Part shown: in pieces, positions 26,117 to 34,961 of the stretch | How positions within the stretch are numbered: position 1 is the stretch's first letter | Layout: every line of letters starts with the position of its first letter | DNA from: Massilia sp. METH4 | GTDB lineage: Bacteria; Pseudomonadota; Gammaproteobacteria; Burkholderiales; Burkholderiaceae_D | Reading direction: 5' to 3' | Length of the DNA: 64,000 bases | Assembly (NCBI RefSeq): GCF_037094685.1 | Contig: NZ_CP146614.1 | Coordinates: 806,001 to 870,000 of the forward strand | Translations under genes and position numbers: made by a program | The notes under the pieces: generated by a model | The model's database searches: none | Seen by the model: only the letters and a program-made list of their open reading frames with translations | What the model was told of the DNA's origin: nothing

Positions 26117-26273
26117 GGTGTCGAACACCTTTTTCGCTGGCGAAAAAGGGTGTTCGACACCGGTTTTCTCTGCCGGCACCGGCTATCTCGCGAGTTGCCG
26201 GCAAGGGCAGCGGAAAACCGGTGTCGTACACTTTTTTCTGGATGAGACCCCAGAAAAAAATGTCCGACACCAA
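26117..26273. repeat. REP-like nested palindromes, cluster 3
   Basis: Two large hairpins flank a third. The first, 26117-26161, pairs GGTGTCGAACACC plus TTTTTCG with its complement (20 bp, one bulge). The last, 26220-26271, pairs GGTGTCGTACAC... with ...GTCCGACACC (about 22 bp, two mismatches). Between them GACACCGGTTTTC and GAAAACCGGTGTC form perfect 13-bp terminal inverted repeats. It separates the convergent dehydrogenase and ChaN-like genes. Confidence 0.85.
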
Positions 26274-26282
26274 ATACGCGCG

Positions 26283-27116
26283 CTACTTCTTGAACTTCGC
26301 GCAGGGATCGGCCCGCTTCTGCGCGGGTATGCTTCGCACCTCGTCGTACAGCTCCTTCTGCCCGCCCCCTTCCACGTAGCCGATCGTCTTCACGGCCAGC
26401 TTCGGGCCGACGGCATTGAGCCAGCGCGGCACGCCGATGTCCTTGCGCACGTGGCCATTGCCGGCGATGAGCACCACGTCGCGCGGTTGCTGGTCGCGGA
26501 TCAGCTTGGCCATCCAGATGTCGCGCGCCAGCTGCGCATCGACCATTCCCGGCACCATCATCGAAGGCAGCATATTGCAATGGCCGGTGCGGATCTCGTT
26601 TTCCTGCGCCTTGCGCCAGTCCGCCGAAATCGGCTCGTTCAACCGGTACTCGGCCACCGTCTTCGCATCGAAGCTCGAGGCCACGCCGTCGCGTACGACC
26701 CTTGACGCGTTCGCCCGCGACAGGTTCACGGCCACGATCGGCAGATGCTTGTCCAGCGCCAGCTGGATCACCGGGTAGTACTGCTGCCAGTCCCAGCCCT
26801 TCTTGTTCATCACGCGGATCACGCAACCGGCATCGACGCAGCCCTTTTGCGCATCGTCCAGCAGCGGCTGGTCTTCATGGTCGAACTGTTCCATGGCGAT
26901 GACGGGATGCCAGCCGGCGTCCACGCGTTTCTTCAATTCCTCGAAGCGCAGCTTGTGCCCCTGGGGATTGTCGTGCACTTCGCCCAGCAGCAGCACTTGC
27001 GGATTGGCCGCTTCCTGCATGCCGGTGATGCGGCCGGCGGCGCTGTCTTTCTTGATCATGCCGCAGCCGGCCAGCAAGGCGCCGGCCAGCACGGCAACGA
27101 GGGGTAGATGTTTCAT
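26283..27116 (-). CDS. ChaN-family (heme/iron-associated) lipoprotein
   Basis: A 277-residue predicted lipoprotein with lipobox LAGC (residues 15-18, cysteine 18). ChaN-type features include VLLLGEVHDNPQGH, where the family's conserved glutamate and histidine lie, AMEQFDHED, and IAGNGHVRKDIGVPRWL near the C terminus. Campylobacter ChaN binds paired hemes; the function here is inferred only from family resemblance. It stands alone on the minus strand, convergent with the dehydrogenase gene across repeat cluster 3 and 41 bp from the alpha/beta hydrolase gene upstream. Confidence 0.85.
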   Translation of the reverse strand: MKHLPLVAVLAGALLAGCGMIKKDSAAGRITGMQEAANPQVLLLGEVHDNPQGHKLRFEELKKRVDAGWHPVIAMEQFDHEDQPLLDDAQKGCVDAGCVIRVMNKKGWDWQQYYPVIQLALDKHLPIVAVNLSRANASRVVRDGVASSFDAKTVAEYRLNEPISADWRKAQENEIRTGHCNMLPSMMVPGMVDAQLARDIWMAKLIRDQQPRDVVLIAGNGHVRKDIGVPRWLNAVGPKLAVKTIGYVEGGGQKELYDEVRSIPAQKRADPCAKFKK

Positions 27117-27157
27117 GTGGCTTCACGGTGACGATGAAGCCAGCAGTCTAACGCAAC

Positions 27158-28045
27158 TCAAACGAGGCGCTCCGGCGGCACCCCGGCCAGCAAGGCCCGC
27201 ATCGCGGCCGCGATCTCGTCGACGTGCGTCTCCAGCGCGAAGTGGCCCGTGTCCAGCAACGTCACGATCGCATCCGGATTGTCGCGGCGGTATGCCTCGG
27301 CGCCGGGCGGGATGAAGAAGGGGTCGTTGCGGCCCCAGATCGCCAGCGTGGGCACGCGCCACTCGCGGAAGAATTGCTGGAAGCGCGGGTACTGTTCGAG
27401 GTTGTTCGCATAGTCGAGGAACAGGTCGAGCTGGATATCGGCATTGCCGGGCCGGGCCAGCAGGGCCGCATCGAGGTGGTAGGCCTCGGGCGCCACGCTG
27501 TCGGGGTTTGCCACGCCGTGCACGTACTGCCACTTCGTGGCCTCCAGCGTGAGGAAGCCGCGGACCACCTCGCGGTTCGCCGGGCTCGGATCGGCCCAGT
27601 ACTTGCGCAGCGGTTCCCATGCATCGCCCAGGCCTTCCAGGTAGGCGTTGCCGTTCTGCGAGACGAGCGCCGTCACCCGCTCGGGGTGGGCCGCGGCGAG
27701 CCGGTATCCTGTCGGCGCGCCATAGTCGAACACGTACAGCGCGTACTTGCGCAGGCCCAGCGCGCCCACGAACGCTTCCATCGTGGCGGCCAGGTTGTCG
27801 AAGGTGTAGACGTAGTTCCGTTCGGCCGGCACGTTGGTGAAGCCGAAGCCCGGCAAGTCCGGTGCGATGACGCGGTACTGGTCGGCCAGCAGCGGGATCA
27901 GGTCGCGAAACATGTGCGAGGACGTGGGAAAACCGTGCAGCAGCAGCACGACAGGACCGTCCGCAGGGCCGGCTTCGCGATAGAAGATATCGACGCCGTC
28001 GGCTTGCACTGCATGGAAGGCGACGCGATTGGTGGCGTGGGGCAT
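27158..28045 (-). CDS. Alpha/beta hydrolase, epoxide hydrolase/haloalkane dehalogenase type
   Basis: A 295-residue alpha/beta-hydrolase. The oxyanion region is LLHGFPTSSHMFRDL. The nucleophile elbow reads VFDYGAPTGYR, with aspartate instead of the serine of esterases, which points to the epoxide hydrolase/haloalkane dehalogenase branch. The rest of the triad is expected in WGRNDPFF (Asp) and DTGHFALE (His). There is no signal peptide. It is divergent from the CGNR regulator gene at 28168, with inverted repeats between them, so its expression is probably controlled by that regulator. Confidence 0.88.
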   Translation of the reverse strand: MPHATNRVAFHAVQADGVDIFYREAGPADGPVVLLLHGFPTSSHMFRDLIPLLADQYRVIAPDLPGFGFTNVPAERNYVYTFDNLAATMEAFVGALGLRKYALYVFDYGAPTGYRLAAAHPERVTALVSQNGNAYLEGLGDAWEPLRKYWADPSPANREVVRGFLTLEATKWQYVHGVANPDSVAPEAYHLDAALLARPGNADIQLDLFLDYANNLEQYPRFQQFFREWRVPTLAIWGRNDPFFIPPGAEAYRRDNPDAIVTLLDTGHFALETHVDEIAAAMRALLAGVPPERLV

Positions 28046-28068
28046 GGCAGTTCCTTTCGAGGTTGAAA

Positions 28069-28153
28069 CCGTTAAAAGTCGAATTAACGGTTACAGATTA
28101 CCGTACCACCGTAACTAGTCAAGTCATTTTTTGCCGGTTACAATGAACGTAAC
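28069..28153. promoter_or_regulatory. Cluster of inverted repeats between hydrolase and CGNR regulator
   Basis: Three related inverted repeats occur: CCGTTA-10 nt-TAACGG (28069-28090), CGGT-8 nt-ACCG (28088-28103) and GTTAC-7 nt-GTAAC (28137-28153). All share a GTTA/TAAC core. They lie in the 122-bp divergent promoter region and are good candidates for operator sites of the CGNR protein. Confidence 0.55.
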
Positions 28154-28167
28154 TTATCGGAGCGACC

Positions 28168-28740
28168 ATGGAAGACACTGCGCTGCTGGGCGACCACCCG
28201 GCCCTCGACTTGCTGAACACGGTGGTGCGCACCGACGGCGAACTCGTCGACCGGTGGCGCAGCGATGCCGACGTGCTGCACTGGCTCGCCGGCGCCGGCG
28301 CCGGCGTATTGCCGGAGCCGTTCGGCGGCCCCGCGCCCGCCGGCTTGCTGGACATGGCCCGGGCGTTGCGGGAGGTGGTGCGGCAGCTGGTGATGGACAG
28401 GAAGGCGGGCAAGCGGCCCGACGTGCGGGCATTGAATGCCGTGCTGGCGGAGGGGCCGCGCCACCTGGAGCTGGCGTGGCAGGACGATGGCGCGCTGACG
28501 CTGGCGGAGCGTTATACCGGCGACCTGCCGCGGCGCCTGCTGGCACCGCTGGCCGAACGGGCGGCCGAACTCATCGCTACGGGCGACTTCGCGCTGGTGC
28601 GCAAATGCGAGGACGAGCAATGCGTGCTGTGGTTCCTGGACCGCACCAAGTCGCACCGGCGCCGCTGGTGCAGCATGGCCCTGTGCGGCAACCGCAACAA
28701 GGTGGCGTCGTTCCGGCAGCGCCGGCAGCAGGACGGCTGA
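28168..28740 (+). CDS. CGNR zinc-finger (ABATE domain) transcriptional regulator
   Basis: A 190-residue protein with an N-terminal ABATE-type helical domain (GDHPALDLLNTV near residue 8) and a C-terminal zinc finger: CEDEQCVLWFLDRTKSHRRRWC followed by MALCGNRNKV (about residues 150-180), with the CGNR signature. Such proteins are small, stress- or ligand-linked DNA-binding regulators. Divergent orientation to the hydrolase suggests that gene is its target. Convergent with the DUF3224 gene, 12 bp apart. Confidence 0.88.
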   Translation: MEDTALLGDHPALDLLNTVVRTDGELVDRWRSDADVLHWLAGAGAGVLPEPFGGPAPAGLLDMARALREVVRQLVMDRKAGKRPDVRALNAVLAEGPRHLELAWQDDGALTLAERYTGDLPRRLLAPLAERAAELIATGDFALVRKCEDEQCVLWFLDRTKSHRRRWCSMALCGNRNKVASFRQRRQQDG

Positions 28741-28752
28741 CGGCGCCCGGCG

Positions 28753-29154
28753 TCAGTCGCGGCCAGGCAGGGTGTAGTCGAGATCGTAGTAATGCTTGCC
28801 GTTCTCGATGCGGATATTCAGCGTGCCGTGGATGCCTTCCAGTTCGCCGGTACCCGAATCCGGGGCGATGAGGATGCGCAGGCCGGCGAACTCGCCTCCC
28901 ATCACGCCCGCATGCTGCAATATGAAGCTGCCGGCACGCTCTTCCAGCGCGCCATCGACCTTCTCGATGGCCACATAGACGGCCGACGTGGGCACCGGGC
29001 TGCGGAACGACAGGAATTCGCCGCGGCCGGTGGCCGACAGCGCGCCGTGGTAGTGCTTGTCGAGCGTCATCCGCTCGATGCCGGTGCCCTCGCTGCCTTC
29101 GGCCAGGATTTCCGGCACCAGTTTCACATCGAATTCCCCGCTGACCTTCGCCAT
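28753..29154 (-). CDS. DUF3224 domain protein
   Basis: A 133-residue soluble protein matching the DUF3224 pattern: an early FDVKL strand, SEGTGIERMTLDKHYHG, GSFILQHAG and GELEGIHGTLNI. The family forms a small beta-barrel of unknown function. No signal peptide is seen. It lies 9 bp downstream of the DUF1697 gene on the same strand, so the two are probably cotranscribed. Confidence 0.85.
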   Translation of the reverse strand: MAKVSGEFDVKLVPEILAEGSEGTGIERMTLDKHYHGALSATGRGEFLSFRSPVPTSAVYVAIEKVDGALEERAGSFILQHAGVMGGEFAGLRILIAPDSGTGELEGIHGTLNIRIENGKHYYDLDYTLPGRD

Positions 29155-29163
29155 GCTGTCTCC

Positions 29164-29709
29164 TCAACTTTCCATTGCCAAAGCATGCAATTTCGACATG
29201 GTACTCCAGTTGCGGGTCGTGACGGCATCGCCGAGCAGGTTGCCCACGGCGGCGGCGGCGCGGCTGGCCAGCACGCCATCGGCGCACCAGATGTAGGCAG
29301 CCCACCGGCCCAGGGCGAACGCTTCGGGCTGCCATTGCTGGTGCGCCAGCGGTTCGAGCTTCGCGCGATGGGCCGGATTGCTGAGCACCGCCACCATCAG
29401 CCGCGCCGGGTCGGCGGCCACGTCCACCAGCGGATTGGCGGCGACCACCTCGGCCAGTTGCTGCGCATCGAGCACCGTCACGCGGGCCGGCACGCCGAGC
29501 TTGAGCACCAGGGTTTCCTCGATGCGCACGGCCGACAGCGCGGCATCGCGCGCGGCGCAGTCGAATACCGCATTGCCGCTGTTGAGCAGCGTGCGTACGT
29601 TTGTAAAACCCAGGTCGCCCAGGACTTTGCGCAGATCGGCCATCGCGATACGCTTGGCCCTGCCGACATTGACGCCCCTGAGCAAGGCGATCTGCCGCTG
29701 TGTGCTCAT
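29164..29709 (-). CDS. DUF1697 family protein
   Basis: A 181-residue protein with the family's opening LLRGVNVGRAKRIAMADL and NVRTLLNSGNAVFD (about residues 30-50). The C-terminal half contains NWSTMSKLHALA, also typical (TxRNWxTxxKL). The function is not established. The start at 29709 is near a weak AGG box. It precedes the DUF3224 gene and is divergent from the small gene at 29834. Confidence 0.88.
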   Translation of the reverse strand: MSTQRQIALLRGVNVGRAKRIAMADLRKVLGDLGFTNVRTLLNSGNAVFDCAARDAALSAVRIEETLVLKLGVPARVTVLDAQQLAEVVAANPLVDVAADPARLMVAVLSNPAHRAKLEPLAHQQWQPEAFALGRWAAYIWCADGVLASRAAAAVGNLLGDAVTTRNWSTMSKLHALAMES

Positions 29710-29833
29710 GTAGCCTCCCTTGGCCGCAGTATGCGTCAGCCACGTCAAAGCGGGCGCCCGGCTTGCGGCCCCGGCCGGACCGGTCCGCCCCTTCGCGGCG
29801 CGGTGGTAAGATCGTTTCGACGAGGAGGATGCG

Positions 29834-30118
29834 ATGGAAAACGGCGATCTGCCGCTGGCGCGGGCGCGCGCCGGCATGGTGCTCTCGGATGACGTGCGCG
29901 ATGCGCGGGGCCGCGTGCTGCTGCCGCGCGATACGGTACTCACGCAAACGCAGCTGGCCGCGCTGGCGCGCGATGGCATCGCGGCGCTGCCGGTGCGCCC
30001 TGCCGATGCCCGTCTCGACTACCTGTTCCGCAAGCTGGACCCGGCGGCCGGCGATGCCTGGGCCGGACAGGCGCTGAAGGATCGCTTGCGCGCGTGGCGC
30101 GCCGGAGCGCAAGGGTGA
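29834..30118 (+). CDS. Hypothetical 94-residue protein coupled to HDOD gene
   Basis: Starts at ATG 29834 behind a GAGGAGG-type site. The sequence LPLARARAGMVLSDDVRDARGRVLLPRDTVLTQTQL is the motif usually found in front of HD-GYP or HDOD signalling proteins (a short beta-rich module), here as a separate gene. Its stop overlaps the GTG start of the HDOD gene (30115), so the pair is translated together. No enzyme motif is present; its task is probably to act with the HDOD protein. Confidence 0.75.
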   Translation: MENGDLPLARARAGMVLSDDVRDARGRVLLPRDTVLTQTQLAALARDGIAALPVRPADARLDYLFRKLDPAAGDAWAGQALKDRLRAWRAGAQG

Positions 30119-30957
30119 ACCGCCTGGCTTACGACGACGTGGTGCAGAACCTGGACGACCTGCCCTCGCTGCCGGCCGTCGTGATGGAACTGCTCGACAG
30201 CATCGACGCCGAGGAAGTCGATATCGCCGTGCTGGCCCGCAAGGTGGCGCTGGACCAGGCGCTCACGGCCAAGACGCTGCGGGTGGCCAATTCCGCCCTG
30301 TATGGCTTGCGGGTGCGGATGACAACGATACAGCAGGCGATCACCTACCTCGGCTTCCAGACGGCGCGCAACCTGATCACGGCCGCCGCCCTCACCGGCT
30401 GTTTTCCCGAGAACCGCTGCGCCGGCTTCTCGCACCCGGCATTCTGGCGCCATGCGATCGCCACGGCCATCTGCGCCAAGGCGCTGGCGCGGCACGCCGG
30501 CTTCAACCAGGACTACGCCTTCACGGCGGGCTTGCTGCACGACGTGGGCCGGCTGGCGCTGGTCAGCTGTTTCCCCGGACACTATGCGGCCGTGATTGCC
30601 TGGCGCGCGGCGCACGATGTGCATTGGATCGATGCGGAACGCTCGGTGCTCGGCATCGACCATGTCGACGCCGGCCTCGCGCTGGCCGAGCACTGGAATT
30701 TCTCGGCCACGATGCGCGGGGCCATCGGCCATCACCACGCCCCCGACTTGCCGGGCGCGGGCATGCTGGCGACGATCGTCCACGTGGCGGACGCGATCGC
30801 GCACGCGCTGGACCTGGCCGGCGTTCCGGACGAACTCGTGCCGCCCGTCTCGGCCGCGGCGTGGCATGCACTGGAGCTGGATGAGGAAACGTGCCGGCGC
30901 GTGTTCGAGGACACGCGGGCGCAGTTCGAAGGGATGGCGCCGCTATTGTTGCCGTAA
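30115..30957 (+). CDS. HDOD-domain signalling protein
   Basis: A 280-residue protein with an HDOD domain (about residues 10-215). It shows LPSLPAVVMELLD, VARKVALDQALTAKTLRVANSA-type helices, TTIQQAITYLGF and the HD-like AGLLHDVGRLAL. HDOD proteins are non-enzymatic relatives of HD-GYP phosphodiesterases used in regulatory circuits. The GTG start overlaps the preceding small gene by 4 bp. It faces the HTH gene at 31047 with a hairpin (31018-31038) between. Confidence 0.88.
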   Translation: MNRLAYDDVVQNLDDLPSLPAVVMELLDSIDAEEVDIAVLARKVALDQALTAKTLRVANSALYGLRVRMTTIQQAITYLGFQTARNLITAAALTGCFPENRCAGFSHPAFWRHAIATAICAKALARHAGFNQDYAFTAGLLHDVGRLALVSCFPGHYAAVIAWRAAHDVHWIDAERSVLGIDHVDAGLALAEHWNFSATMRGAIGHHHAPDLPGAGMLATIVHVADAIAHALDLAGVPDELVPPVSAAAWHALELDEETCRRVFEDTRAQFEGMAPLLLP

Positions 30958-31017
30958 TGAAGCTGAAACAATCAGGGCGCAGAATACGGCAAACGCGCGG
31001 CAAACGCGCCGGAGATC

Positions 31018-31038
31018 GGCCGGAGCTGCGCTCCGGCC
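31018..31038. terminator. Hairpin between convergent HDOD and HTH genes
   Basis: An 8-bp stem GGCCGGAG/CTCCGGCC with a 5-nt loop lies about 60 bp after the HDOD stop and 8 bp from the HTH gene's end. It lacks a T tract, so termination would be inefficient or Rho-assisted. Confidence 0.45.
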
Positions 31039-31046
31039 GGCAAGGC

Positions 31047-31412
31047 TCAGTGGGTGTAGTTGCCCTCGGTCTTTTGCTGAGCTTGTTGTGCCGCTGCGGC
31101 GGCGGCCTGCTGTGCGGCCTTCTCTTCTGGCTTCGGACGGCCTTGCGCGTCGGACAGGCGATACTTGGTGCGGCGGTCGCCCATCAAGTCGCGCAGGTCG
31201 CGAATGCTCATGCCGGTCACTTCATGCATGCGGATCAGCAGCGAAGCGCCGACCGGCAGGCGGTGGTGGCGAATCTTGCTGATCACGGGCGGCGCCACTT
31301 CCAGCAGGCGCGACAGGGCAGCATCGTTTTTCAGTTGCATCTTGCCCAGCAGGATATCGAGCAGGTGATTCGGGTTGTAACTTTCCTGGGATGAGAGTGC
31401 GTGGTGTGCCAT
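31047..31412 (-). CDS. Small HTH (Cro/C1-like) protein with Ala/Gln-rich tail
   Basis: From ATG 31412, with a GAGG box upstream, the product is 121 residues. A helix-turn-helix-like part (NDAALSRLLEVAPPVISKIR with VGASLLIRMHEVTGMSI, about residues 27-70) fits a Cro/C1-type DNA-binding fold. The C terminus is a low-complexity EEKAAQQAAAAAAQQAQQKTEG tail. Upstream longer starts exist but lack ribosome sites. The inverted repeat at 31581-31601 upstream may be an autoregulatory site. No target is known. Confidence 0.75.
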   Translation of the reverse strand: MAHHALSSQESYNPNHLLDILLGKMQLKNDAALSRLLEVAPPVISKIRHHRLPVGASLLIRMHEVTGMSIRDLRDLMGDRRTKYRLSDAQGRPKPEEKAAQQAAAAAAQQAQQKTEGNYTH

Positions 31413-31567
31413 GATTGATCCTCGTCGATATAGTTGATTGAAGATGCTGCTCCGGATTTTCTGAAAGACCATAGTTCTACCTTCGTTTCAAACCTGTTCC
31501 GTTCAGTTCCGGAACGACTGCGCCAAAAACGACTGGCGCAAGGGCCGGCGACCATCGGGATAGAAAA

Positions 31568-31601
31568 GTAGAAACGAGAAGTAGAAACTTGCACTTTCTA
31601 C
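31568..31601. promoter_or_regulatory. Candidate operator upstream of the HTH gene
   Basis: GTAGAAA-7 nt-TTTCTAC is a perfect inverted repeat (31581-31601). Another GTAGAAAC lies 13 bp before it (31568-31575). The surrounding 31413-31895 stretch is AT-rich compared with the genes and otherwise holds no gene I can support. Confidence 0.5.
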
Positions 31602-31895
31602 AAAATTCTATGCCCAAACAAGCACGCTCCAGCCTAGCGATGCCAAGCGAACTTTTAATCAATATCAATCATTCGCTGAAATACTTGACAACAATGCTAT
31701 TTCAACACACGGAAACACGGGGCAGCGCACGATAGAACCGGTGGGAAATTGTTACAACAGTCAACTCAGCAGTGACAGAGTTTCCTTCCTGATATTGATG
31801 AGCCGGAAAGCCGCATGCCTGCTGGCATCGGAATTTTTCTCCCCTTGCTGACAGATAGCCTGGCCCGGCACGGGAATTACGGTAAACTGCCGGCC

Positions 31896-33227
31896 ATGCA
31901 GAAAAAAGTATTCATCAAGACCTTCGGCTGCCAGATGAACGAGTACGACTCGGACAAGATGGCGGACCTGCTCGGCGCCACGGATGGCCTGGTGCGCACC
32001 GAAACCCCGGAAGAAGCGGATGTCATCCTCCTCAACACCTGCTCGGTGCGCGAGAAAGCGCAGGAAAAGGTGTTCTCCGACCTGGGCGTGTTCCGCAAGC
32101 TGAAGGAAAAGAACCCCGACCTCGTGATCGGCGTGGGCGGCTGCGTCGCTTCGCAGGAAGGCGATGCGATCGTGAAGCGCGCGCCCCAGGTGGACGTGGT
32201 ATTCGGCCCGCAAACGCTGCACCGCCTGCCGAAGATGATCGAGCTGCGGCGCCAGTCCGGCAAGCCGCAGGTCGACATCACCTTCCCCGAAATCGAGAAA
32301 TTCGACCACCTGCCGCCGGCCCGGGTGGAAGGCGCGTTCGCCTACGTGTCGATCATGGAAGGCTGCAGCAAGTATTGCAGCTATTGCGTGGTGCCGTACA
32401 CGCGCGGCGAGGAAGTCTCGCGCCGCTTCGAGGATGTGCTGACCGAAGTGGCGGGCCTGGCCACCCAGGGCGTGAAGGAAGTGATGCTGCTGGGCCAGAA
32501 CGTGAATGCCTTCCGCGGCCAGATGGCCGACGGCCAGCAAGCCGATTTCGCGCTGCTGATCGAATACGTGGCCGCCATTCCCGGCATCGAGCGCATCCGC
32601 TTCGTGACGAGCCACCCGAAGGAATTCACGCAGCGCCTGGTCGACTGCTATGCGCGCATCCCGCAGCTGGCGGACCACCTGTACCTGCCCGCCCAGCACG
32701 GCTCGGACAAGATCCTCGGCGCGATGAAACGGGGCTACACGGCACTGGAATACAAGTCGATCATCCGCAAGGTGAAGGCCGTGCGGCCGGACGTGACGAT
32801 CGCCTCCGACTTCATCGTGGGCTTCCCCGGCGAGACGGAAGAGGATTTCGAGGCGATGATGAAGCTGGTGCGGGACATCGACTTCGACAATTCCTTCAGC
32901 TTCATCTTCAGCAAGCGCCCCGGCACCCCGGCGGCGAACCTGGCGGACGACACGCCCCACGACGTGAAGCTGGCGCGGCTGCAGCGGCTGCAGGCGCTGA
33001 TCGATGCCAACACGAAGCGGCACAGCGCGGCCATGGTGGGCAAGACGATGCGCGTGCTGGTCGAGGGCCCGTCGAAGAACGGCGGCACCGAGCTGGCCGG
33101 CCGCGCCGGCAACACGCGCACCGTACTGTTCGATGGTGGCGACGCGTCTACCTCGCTTCATGGCAGGATGGTGGATGTGAAGATCACGGAAAGCCTGTCC
33201 TATTCCCTGCGCGGAGAGCTCGTCTGA
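31896..33227 (+). CDS. miaB: tRNA-2-methylthio-N6-dimethylallyladenosine synthase MiaB
   Basis: MiaB adds the 2-methylthio group to the base made by MiaA, using two [4Fe-4S] clusters and SAM. The 443-residue product has the UPF0004 domain cysteines ([24 protein letters not shown]), the radical SAM motif [15 protein letters not shown] (C-x3-C-x2-C, about residue 155), and a C-terminal TRAM domain ([15 protein letters not shown]). Of the starts, ATG 31896 gives the family's usual N terminus; the ORF could extend to 31815. It starts the run miaB-phoH-ybeY. Confidence 0.97.
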   Translation: MQKKVFIKTFGCQMNEYDSDKMADLLGATDGLVRTETPEEADVILLNTCSVREKAQEKVFSDLGVFRKLKEKNPDLVIGVGGCVASQEGDAIVKRAPQVDVVFGPQTLHRLPKMIELRRQSGKPQVDITFPEIEKFDHLPPARVEGAFAYVSIMEGCSKYCSYCVVPYTRGEEVSRRFEDVLTEVAGLATQGVKEVMLLGQNVNAFRGQMADGQQADFALLIEYVAAIPGIERIRFVTSHPKEFTQRLVDCYARIPQLADHLYLPAQHGSDKILGAMKRGYTALEYKSIIRKVKAVRPDVTIASDFIVGFPGETEEDFEAMMKLVRDIDFDNSFSFIFSKRPGTPAANLADDTPHDVKLARLQRLQALIDANTKRHSAAMVGKTMRVLVEGPSKNGGTELAGRAGNTRTVLFDGGDASTSLHGRMVDVKITESLSYSLRGELV

Positions 33228-33270
33228 TACTTGAGGACACAGTGCCGCGCCTACCCAACAGCCTACGCCA

Positions 33271-34326
33271 TTGAAAACAAAGACACCCGTACAACCGCAC
33301 TACTTCGTCCCGGAGCCGCTCGACAACACCCGGCTGGCCAACCTGTGCGGCCCCCTCGATGAAAACCTGCGCCAGATCTCGGCGGCGCTCGATGTGACGA
33401 TCTTCCGGCGCGGCGAGAAATTCATCGTCAGCGGCACCAATGCCGAGCGCGCCGTGCAGATCCTGGAAAAATTCTATGCCGTGGCCGACAAGGCCGTGCC
33501 CGTCGAAGAGGTGCAGCTGGGCCTCGTCGAGCAGCGCACCAGCGCCGCCGTGCCCGATGGCGACGACGAGGAAGAGCCGCCGTTCAACGATCCCGAGATC
33601 GCCAGCCCCACGCTGAAGACGCGTCGCACGGACCTGCGCGGCCGCACGCCGCACCAGATCCGCTACCTGCGCAATATCCTCGAACACGACATCAGCTTCG
33701 GCGTCGGCCCGGCCGGTACCGGCAAGACGTATCTCGCCGTGGCCTGCGCCGTGGATGCGCTCGAGCGCGACGCCATCAAGCGCATCATCCTGTGCCGCCC
33801 CGCCGTCGAGGCCGGCGAACGGCTGGGCTTCCTGCCCGGCGACATGGCGCAGAAGGTCGACCCTTACCTGCGCCCGCTGTACGACGCGCTGTACGACCTG
33901 CTGGGCTTCGAGCGCACGCAGAAGATGTTCGAGAAACAGGTGATCGAGATCGCGCCGCTGGCCTACATGCGGGGCCGTACGCTGAACCACGCCTTCGTGA
34001 TCCTGGACGAGGCGCAGAACACCACCGTCGAGCAGATGAAGATGTTCCTGACCCGTATCGGCTTCGGCAGCAAGGCGGTGGTGACGGGCGACGTCACCCA
34101 GGTCGACTTGCAGAAACACCAGAAGAGCGGCCTCGTCGACGCGGTGCAGGTGCTGCGCGACGTGCGCGGCATCGCGTTCTCCCACTTCTCCAGCGAGGAC
34201 GTGGTGCGCCACCCGCTGGTGGCCCGCATCGTCGACGCCTACGACAGCGCGCACCAGAGCACCGCCGATATCGCGCCCCTGCTGAAACCCGTAAAAAGTA
34301 CCACCCGGAATGTCCGAAAAAAATAA
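33271..34326 (+). CDS. ybeZ: PhoH-family ATPase (YbeZ)
   Basis: YbeZ is a PhoH-like P-loop ATPase that works with the endoribonuclease YbeY in RNA processing. The 351-residue protein has a long N-terminal region (about 1-125) and then [18 protein letters not shown] (Walker A), [17 protein letters not shown] and [16 protein letters not shown] (Walker B, about residue 245). The start is a TTG at 33271, 43 bp after miaB. Its 3' end overlaps ybeY by 17 bp. The order miaB-phoH-ybeY-corC-lnt is a well conserved proteobacterial cluster. Confidence 0.95.
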   Translation: MKTKTPVQPHYFVPEPLDNTRLANLCGPLDENLRQISAALDVTIFRRGEKFIVSGTNAERAVQILEKFYAVADKAVPVEEVQLGLVEQRTSAAVPDGDDEEEPPFNDPEIASPTLKTRRTDLRGRTPHQIRYLRNILEHDISFGVGPAGTGKTYLAVACAVDALERDAIKRIILCRPAVEAGERLGFLPGDMAQKVDPYLRPLYDALYDLLGFERTQKMFEKQVIEIAPLAYMRGRTLNHAFVILDEAQNTTVEQMKMFLTRIGFGSKAVVTGDVTQVDLQKHQKSGLVDAVQVLRDVRGIAFSHFSSEDVVRHPLVARIVDAYDSAHQSTADIAPLLKPVKSTTRNVRKK

Positions 34327-34783
34327 GCTGACCTTGTCGGTGCAGTACGCCGACACCCGCCTGCAGGAAACCATCACCCGCCCGCTCATCCGCAAGTGGG
34401 TGAAGGCCGCCCTCTTCGCCCCGGCCGAGCTGACGATCCGCTTCGTCGACGCGGCCGAGGGCCAGGAACTGAACCGCGAATACCGTGGCAAGGATTACGC
34501 CACCAACGTGCTCACGTTCGCCTACAACGAAGGCGAGGAAATCGCCGACGACGAGCCGACGCGCGCCGACATCATCCTGTGTACCGACGTGCTCGAGCGC
34601 GAAGCGGCCGAGCAGAAGAAAACGGTCGAGGAGCATGCCGCGCACCTCATCGTGCATGGCGTGCTGCATGCGCAGGGGTATGACCATGAGGAGGATGACG
34701 AGGCCGAGGAGATGGAAAGTCTCGAGACGGAGTTGCTGGTGGGCCTCGGGTACGCGGATCCGTACGCGGCTGAGAAAGCCTGA
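34310..34783 (+). CDS. ybeY: Endoribonuclease YbeY
   Basis: YbeY is a zinc endoribonuclease needed for 16S rRNA 3' maturation and ribosome quality control. The 157-residue product has the metal motif H-x3-H-x5-H in [19 protein letters not shown] (about residues 115-133) and the preceding [19 protein letters not shown]. It overlaps phoH by 17 bp. Repeat cluster 4 lies directly after its stop. Confidence 0.95.
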   Translation: MSEKNKLTLSVQYADTRLQETITRPLIRKWVKAALFAPAELTIRFVDAAEGQELNREYRGKDYATNVLTFAYNEGEEIADDEPTRADIILCTDVLEREAAEQKKTVEEHAAHLIVHGVLHAQGYDHEEDDEAEEMESLETELLVGLGYADPYAAEKA

Positions 34784-34807
34784 ACCCGGCCGTTGGCCGA
34801 TGCGCCT

Positions 34808-34940
34808 GGTGTCGGACACCCTCCGGGTGTCCGACCGCTGCGGCGGACCGACCGGTTTTCTTCACCGCAATTCGCGACCTCTGGAGAACACCGGTGTCGC
34901 ACACCATTTTCGCTCGCGAAAATGGTGTGCGACACCAATG
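34808..34940. repeat. REP-like palindromes, cluster 4
   Basis: Two hairpins: 34811-34835 pairs GTCGGACACCC with GGGTGTCCGAC around a 3-nt loop. 34893-34936 is a perfect 44-nt inverted repeat, arms GGTGTCGCACACC plus ATTTTCGC. It separates the convergent ybeY and CorA-type genes and shares the GGTGTCG-x-ACACC design with cluster 3. Confidence 0.87.
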
Positions 34941-34961
34941 CCCGAAAGCCGCGGATCATCC

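Noticed and set aside
27158..28045. Ordinary serine esterase
   Set aside because: The nucleophile elbow has aspartate (FDYGAP), which fits epoxide hydrolases or dehalogenases instead.
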